A stretch of DNA of 64,000 bases from Zoogloeaceae bacterium. Its GTDB lineage: Bacteria; Pseudomonadota; Gammaproteobacteria; Burkholderiales; Rhodocyclaceae. Position 1 is the stretch's first letter. Every line of letters begins with the position of its first letter. Positions 59,488 through 64,000 of the stretch are shown here, piece by piece. The stretch lies in contig JACKMC010000003.1 of the NCBI GenBank assembly GCA_024235595.1, positions 1-64,000 on the forward strand, given 5' to 3'. Under the pieces are notes generated by a model. The model was not told where the DNA came from, searched no databases, and saw only the letters and a program-made list of their open reading frames with translations. The position numbers and the translations under genes are program-made.

Positions 59488-60819
59488 ATGACCAGTCCAA
59501 CCCTGCTCGATCGATCGCTCGCCGCCGTCTGGCACCCCTGCACCCAGATGAAGCAGCACGAACATCTGCCGCTGCTGCCCATCGTTCGCGGCGAGGGGCC
59601 GTGGCTGATCGACGAGCGCGGCCGGCGCCTGCTGGACGGCATCAGCTCCTGGTGGACCAACCTGTTCGGCCACTGCAACCCGCGGATCAATGCCGCATTG
59701 CGCGAGCAACTCGAGACCCTCGATCATGCGATGCTCGCCGGCTTTACCCACGAACCGGTGGTGGCGCTCTCGGAACGGCTCTCCGCGCTCACCGGTCAAC
59801 GCCTCGGCCATGCCTTCTACGCCTCCGATGGTGCCTCCGCGACGGAGATCGCGCTGAAGATGAGCGCCCACTACTGGCGCAACCGGGGCAAGCCCGAGAA
59901 GAACCGCTACGTGAGTCTTGCCGGTGGCTACCACGGCGAGACCGTTGGCGCGCTGGCGGTGACCGATGTCGCCATCTTCCGCGACGCCTACGCGCCATTG
60001 CTTCGCCAGGCCGCGACCGTGCCCAGCCCCGACGCGCGTCTCACGGCGCCGGGCGAGAGTGCAGTGGAGGTGGCCGTTCGTGCCGCCGCGTCGCTGGAGG
60101 AGTGGCTCGATCGACATCACCGCCACACCGCCGCGCTGATCGTCGAGCCGCTGGTTCAAGGCGCCTCGGGCATGGTTATGTACGACCCCGAGTACCTGCG
60201 CCTTGCACGGCGGCTGTGCACCCGCTTCGAGGTGCACCTGATCGCCGATGAGATCGCCGTCGGCTGCGGCCGGACCGGGACCTTCTTCGCCTCCGAGCAG
60301 GCAATCGCCGCGGCGCAGGACTGGCCGGACTTCATCTGCCTGTCCAAGGGGATCTCGGGCGGCTATCTGCCGCTCTCGCTGGTGCTCTCGACCGACGAGG
60401 TGTACGCCGCCTTCTACCATGACGACACCCGCCGCGCCTTCCTGCATTCGCACTCCTACACCGGCAACCCGCTTGCCTGCAGGGCCGCACTCGCAACCCT
60501 CGACATCTTTGCCGAGGACGATGTGCTGAGCGCGAACCGGATCCGCTCACGCCTGCTTGCCAAAGGCGCGACGGCACGCTGGGGCGATCATCCTTCGGTA
60601 CGGAACCTGCGCCAGCAGGGCATGATCCTCGCCTTCGACGTGGAAGGCGCCGCGCCGGATTTCGCACAGCGTTTTTTTGCGGCTGCACTCGACGCGGGGG
60701 TGCTGCTTCGTCCGATCGGCAACACCGTCTATTTCATGCCGCCCTATGTGGTCGAGGCCGCTCAGATCGATCACATGCTCGATGGAGCCGACGCTGCGCT
60801 CGCCGCGGCATTGGATTGA
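59488..60819 (+). CDS. bioA: Adenosylmethionine-8-amino-7-oxononanoate aminotransferase BioA
   Basis: BioA makes 7,8-diaminopelargonate from KAPA, the third step of biotin ring assembly. The 443-residue class III aminotransferase has HPCTQMKQHE, DGISSWWTNLFGH, the SDGASATEIALKM region and the PLP lysine in LSKGISGGYLPLSL. ATG at 59488 gives the family start. It leads bioAFHCD, with bioF starting five bases past its stop. Confidence 0.95.
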   Translation: MTSPTLLDRSLAAVWHPCTQMKQHEHLPLLPIVRGEGPWLIDERGRRLLDGISSWWTNLFGHCNPRINAALREQLETLDHAMLAGFTHEPVVALSERLSALTGQRLGHAFYASDGASATEIALKMSAHYWRNRGKPEKNRYVSLAGGYHGETVGALAVTDVAIFRDAYAPLLRQAATVPSPDARLTAPGESAVEVAVRAAASLEEWLDRHHRHTAALIVEPLVQGASGMVMYDPEYLRLARRLCTRFEVHLIADEIAVGCGRTGTFFASEQAIAAAQDWPDFICLSKGISGGYLPLSLVLSTDEVYAAFYHDDTRRAFLHSHSYTGNPLACRAALATLDIFAEDDVLSANRIRSRLLAKGATARWGDHPSVRNLRQQGMILAFDVEGAAPDFAQRFFAAALDAGVLLRPIGNTVYFMPPYVVEAAQIDHMLDGADAALAAALD

Positions 60820-60824
60820 CTGCC

Positions 60825-61979
60825 ATGCTCATCGACGCACTGCGCGCGGAACTCGTCGAGCTCGACGCCGCGGCGCTCAGGCGCCGGCGTTGCAGCCTCG
60901 ACACCCCCTGCGGCCCCAGGCCGGTGGTGGACGGGATGCCCTTGCTGGCCTTTTGCAGCAACGACTATCTCGGCCTTGCCAACGAAGCCTCGCTCGCCGC
61001 GGCCCTCGCCGAGGGCGCACGGCTATGGGGCGCCGGCTCGGGGGCCTCGGCCCTGACGAGCGGTCACTGCGCGGTGGTCGACACCCTGGAGCGCGCGCTC
61101 GCAAGCTTTTGCGGCGCCGAGCGCGCGCTGCTCTTCGGTACCGGCTACATGGCGAACCTGGGCCTGCTTCCGGCATTCGCGGGGCGAGGCGACGAGATCT
61201 TCGCCGATCGCCTGAATCACGCCTCGCTGGTCGATGGCGCGCTGCTCTCGCGCGCTGCGCTGACGCGCTACCCGCACTGCGACGTGGGCGCACTGGAGGC
61301 AGCACTTGAGCGCTCCAGCGCGAAGCGAAAACTGATCGTCAGCGACGCGGTGTTCAGCATGGACGGCGATCTCGCGCCGCTGCCTGCGCTGCTCGAACTT
61401 GCCGAGCGTCACGACGCGTGGTTGATCGTGGACGACGCCCACGGCTTCGGCGTGCTCGGCCCGCACGGGCGCGGCAGCCTGGCCCATTTCGGGCTCTCGT
61501 CCTGGCGACTCATCTACATGGGCACGCTGGGCAAGGCGGCCGGCGTGGCCGGAGCATTCGTCGCCGGGAATTCCGAAGTGATCGAATGGCTGATGCAAAA
61601 GGCGCGCACCTACATCTTCACCACCGCCCCTCCGCCGGCGCTGGCACACGCGCTGCTGCACAGCCTCGAGCTCATCGCGGGTGGCGCGGCGCGCCGTACC
61701 AGGCTGGCGTCGCTGATCGGCGCTCTGCGCCGAAGCCTTGCACTTCGGGACTGGCAGCTGCTGCCCTCCACCACCCCGATCCAGCCGATCCTCATCGGTG
61801 ACAACGAGGATGCGCTCGACGCCTCGCAGCGACTCAGGCGCGAAGGCATCTGGGTGCCCGCGATCCGCCCGCCGACCGTGCCGCCGGGTAGCGCCCGACT
61901 GCGGATCTCCCTGAGCGCCGCACACACCGACGACGATGTGCTGCGGCTCGCGAGTGTCCTGAACGGACTGCAGAAATGA
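60825..61979 (+). CDS. bioF: 8-amino-7-oxononanoate synthase BioF
   Basis: BioF condenses pimeloyl-ACP and alanine to KAPA. The 384-residue PLP enzyme has FCSNDYLGLANE, GAGSGASALTSG, the VDDAHGFGVLG aspartate block and the PLP lysine in MGTLGKAAGVAGAF. The ATG at 60825 is preferred to a TTG three codons earlier that overlaps the bioA stop. Its own stop overlaps bioH by four bases. Confidence 0.95.
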   Translation: MLIDALRAELVELDAAALRRRRCSLDTPCGPRPVVDGMPLLAFCSNDYLGLANEASLAAALAEGARLWGAGSGASALTSGHCAVVDTLERALASFCGAERALLFGTGYMANLGLLPAFAGRGDEIFADRLNHASLVDGALLSRAALTRYPHCDVGALEAALERSSAKRKLIVSDAVFSMDGDLAPLPALLELAERHDAWLIVDDAHGFGVLGPHGRGSLAHFGLSSWRLIYMGTLGKAAGVAGAFVAGNSEVIEWLMQKARTYIFTTAPPPALAHALLHSLELIAGGAARRTRLASLIGALRRSLALRDWQLLPSTTPIQPILIGDNEDALDASQRLRREGIWVPAIRPPTVPPGSARLRISLSAAHTDDDVLRLASVLNGLQK

Positions 61980-62716
61980 TCGCCGCGCCACTTGCCCTGA
62001 TACCCGGCTGGGGCGCGCGTGCGCAGGTGTGGGAAGCCGTCGCCGCCCATTTGAGCGAGCCCCTGGCGGTGCAGTTGCTCGAGCTTCCCGGCGTGGGTGG
62101 CACGCCAGGCGCGGCGGGGGACACGCTTGCGCACTGGGCCGACGCCCTCGCGGCGCGGCTGACGCAGCCGGTCGTATTGTGCGGCTGGTCGCTGGGGGCG
62201 ATGGTGGCGATGGAAGTCGCGCGGCGTCACCCCGCGCTGGTCGAAGCGCTGGTGCTGATCGCAGCGACACCGCGCTTCGTCGCCTGCGCCGACTGGCCAC
62301 ATGGCCTCGACCCAGACACTGTGGCACGCTTTCGCGCCGGTTTTGCGACCGACCCGCAGGCCATCCTGCGGCGCTTCCGGGCACTGCAGGTGATGGGCGA
62401 CAGCCATCGCCGCGAGCTCGCCGCGGCGCTCGAATCCTGCCACCCTGGCCGCTCCTCGGAGAGCGACGCGGCGCTCGCCGAAGGGTTGCGAATCCTCGCG
62501 GCCTCGGACCTGCGTCCTTGCCTTGGCGAGCTTGTCGTGCGAACCCGGATAGTGCATGGCGCCAACGATGGCCTCATGCCAGAAGCGGCGGCGCGCTGGC
62601 TCGCCGATGCGCTGCCCGATGCCCGCCTCACGGTGTTGCAGGATAGCGGGCACGCAGTGCTGCTGTCGCGTCCCCACGAATGCGCGGTGCTGATCGAGAG
62701 CTTTCTGGATGGCTGA
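61976..62716 (+). CDS. bioH: Pimeloyl-ACP methyl ester esterase BioH
   Basis: BioH removes the methyl group from pimeloyl-ACP methyl ester and so ends the chain-making phase. The 246-residue alpha/beta hydrolase has the oxyanion LIPGWGARAQVW, the nucleophile Ser in CGWSLGAMVAM, Asp in HGANDGLMP and His in DSGHAVLLSRP. In E. coli bioH is unlinked; here it lies inside the operon between bioF and bioC. It overlaps bioC by eight bases. Confidence 0.95.
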   Translation: MIAAPLALIPGWGARAQVWEAVAAHLSEPLAVQLLELPGVGGTPGAAGDTLAHWADALAARLTQPVVLCGWSLGAMVAMEVARRHPALVEALVLIAATPRFVACADWPHGLDPDTVARFRAGFATDPQAILRRFRALQVMGDSHRRELAAALESCHPGRSSESDAALAEGLRILAASDLRPCLGELVVRTRIVHGANDGLMPEAAARWLADALPDARLTVLQDSGHAVLLSRPHECAVLIESFLDG

Positions 62717-63506
62717 GCGCAGCGAGGCAAAACGGGCGATCCGCGCGGCATTCGAGGGGGCCGCGCCGAGCTACGACGAGGCCGCGTCAGTGCAGCGGGA
62801 GATCTGTCGGCACCTCTCGTTGATGGCGCACTCGCACGGACTCATCGACCAGCGGGGGCTGCTCCTCGATGTCGGTTGCGGCACCGGCTTCGGCCTCGAA
62901 TGTCTCGCCGCACTCGCACCCGGAGCCGAGCGCATCGCGCTGGACTTTGCGCACGCGATGCTCCGTCGTCTCGCGGTCGCCCCCGATACCTATCCCCTGT
63001 GCGCCGATCTCGAGGCAATACCCTTGTCCGACGGCTGTGTCGACGGGGTGTGGTCCAGTCTCGCGCTGCAATGGAGCACACCGGATCGTGCCTTTCCCGA
63101 ACTCGTTCGCGTCCTGAAACCCGGCGGCCGCGCCTGGCTCGCAAGCCTTGGCCCGCAGACTTTCCATGAACTTCGAAGCGCCTTCGAGGCTGTCGACCAG
63201 GCGCGCCATGTGATCGACTTCCACGCCCCGGAGAGCTGGGCGCAGTGCGCCATCTCGGCGGGTTTCGAGATCCGCGCCCTGGAGCGCCGCGAATGCTTTG
63301 CCTGGAGTGCGACGCTGCGCGGGCTGCTGCGCGACATCCGTGCAATCGGCGCACACAGCCTCGGCGACGGCCCGCGCAAGCCGCTGAACCGGCAACAGTG
63401 GCGGCAACTCGAGGCCGCCTACGAAGCCTGCCGCCGCGGCAACGGACTGCTGCCGGCCACCTACGACGTGATCCTTGCGGTACTTGAAAGGCCGAAACCC
63501 CGATGA
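62709..63506 (+). CDS. bioC: Malonyl-ACP O-methyltransferase BioC
   Basis: BioC methylates the free carboxyl of malonyl-ACP so that it enters fatty acid synthesis as a primer. The 265-residue SAM methyltransferase has the early IRAAFEGAAPSYDEAASVQ block, SAM motif LLLDVGCGTGFGLECLA, and VWSSLALQWSTP. Length matches the family. It overlaps bioH and ends with an ATGA overlap into bioD. Confidence 0.95.
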   Translation: MAERSEAKRAIRAAFEGAAPSYDEAASVQREICRHLSLMAHSHGLIDQRGLLLDVGCGTGFGLECLAALAPGAERIALDFAHAMLRRLAVAPDTYPLCADLEAIPLSDGCVDGVWSSLALQWSTPDRAFPELVRVLKPGGRAWLASLGPQTFHELRSAFEAVDQARHVIDFHAPESWAQCAISAGFEIRALERRECFAWSATLRGLLRDIRAIGAHSLGDGPRKPLNRQQWRQLEAAYEACRRGNGLLPATYDVILAVLERPKPR

Positions 63507-64000
63507 TCAAACATGCCTGTTTCGTGACCGGTACCGATACCGGAATCGGCAAGACCTTCGCCAGTTGCGCCATGCTCGAGCATCTTGCCGGGCGCGGCCT
63601 CGCGGTCGTCGGCATGAAGCCGGTGGCGGCCGGCGTCGAGGAAGGCGCACGCGAGAACGAGGATGTCGCCCGCCTCATGGCGGCGAGCACGATCCACGCC
63701 GATCGCGCGCTGATCAACCCCTTCCGCCTCAAGGCGCCCATCGCCCCCCATATCGCCGCCGCCGACGAAGGCGTCGAACTCACCGCCGCGCCGATCATGG
63801 CGGCTTTGCGGGCCTTGCAGGAAGTGGCCGATGTCGTGGTGGTGGAAGGCGTCGGGGGATTCCGCGTACCGCTCGGGGCGCGCTACGATACCGCCATGCT
63901 GGCGGTGGACCTGGGCTTGCCGGTCATCCTCGTGGTCGGCATGAAGCTCGGTTGCATCAACCACGCGCTGCTCAGCGCCGAAGCGATCAAGGCCCGCGGA
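63503..64000 (+). CDS. bioD: Dethiobiotin synthetase BioD, partial
   Basis: BioD closes the ureido ring with CO2 and ATP. Only the first 166 codons are in the window. Visible are the P-loop FVTGTDTGIGKTFAS (residues 7-21), the KPVAAGVEE region, NPFRLKAPIAPHIAA and VVVEGVGGFRVPL. The gene continues past the window end; bioB is not seen here. It is coupled to bioC by a four-base overlap. Confidence 0.95.
   Translation, partial: MIKHACFVTGTDTGIGKTFASCAMLEHLAGRGLAVVGMKPVAAGVEEGARENEDVARLMAASTIHADRALINPFRLKAPIAPHIAAADEGVELTAAPIMAALRALQEVADVVVVEGVGGFRVPLGARYDTAMLAVDLGLPVILVVGMKLGCINHALLSAEAIKARG

Noticed and set aside
1..64000. tRNA and rRNA genes
   Set aside because: I looked for cloverleaf-like TPsiC/acceptor patterns and rRNA-like stretches by eye and saw none; a dedicated tRNA scan would be decisive.

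Overview
The window is a 64 kb stretch of a GC-rich chromosome. Gene content and order (ppk beside ppx, ispZ-yciI-bolA-ppiC, bioAFHCD, ispDF, a RelA with a dead hydrolase domain, an AmmeMemoRadiSam cluster) suggest a betaproteobacterium, most likely a Rhodocyclales relative of Azoarcus or Thauera. The taxonomic call is inferred from family knowledge, not from a search.

Left end (1-7100) is mobile DNA. One end of an IS66-family element (tnpA, tnpB, start of tnpC; outer end near 939) abuts the early region of a Mu-like transposable prophage of the BcepMu type. Its genes, read leftward, are a Ner/gp16-like regulator, a MuA-like DDE transposase, a MuB-like ATPase, a GemA/Gp16 homologue and a small unknown gene. 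A divergent repressor reads rightward, with palindromic operators between the two. A repeated GCGCA...ATTCC motif after the repressor is a candidate phage end. No late phage genes lie in the window; they would be left of base 1 or lost.

From 7100 to 23400: a LysR regulator facing an alcohol dehydrogenase gene and a frameshifted nfsB; radA with another LysR gene; the lysophospholipid transporter lplT; a LemA/TPM membrane cluster; tsaB-rimI-udg; an OmpR/EnvZ-type two-component system with a candidate autoregulatory site; a truncated globin; and ispZ-yciI-bolA-ppiC ending at a strong hairpin.

From 23400 to 36900 almost everything is on the minus strand and concerns lipids. It holds acyl-CoA dehydrogenase, a CbiM-like membrane protein, EtfAB, TatD, enoyl-CoA hydratase, acyl-CoA synthetase, a Mla-type lipid ABC transporter and ppx. 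The exception is a TetR gene beside three tandem decamers that look like its operator. ppx, the transporter, the synthetase and the hydratase are packed tightly enough to be one transcription unit. ppx and ppk diverge from a shared region with a three-repeat candidate Pho box.

From 37000 to 64000: ppk, relA, a DMT exporter, mtfA, a flavodoxin, a host-attachment-family gene followed by three tandem hairpins, thpR-ispF-ispD, a decayed DUF4010/MgtC-like gene, the three-gene AmmeMemoRadiSam set of unknown function, an odd alpha/beta hydrolase, a SprA-like metalloprotease, mfd, an AraC/peroxiredoxin pair, aroG-serB, an M14 carboxypeptidase, yaaA and the biotin operon bioAFHCD, which is cut by the window end. 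I saw no rRNA, tRNA or CRISPR array.
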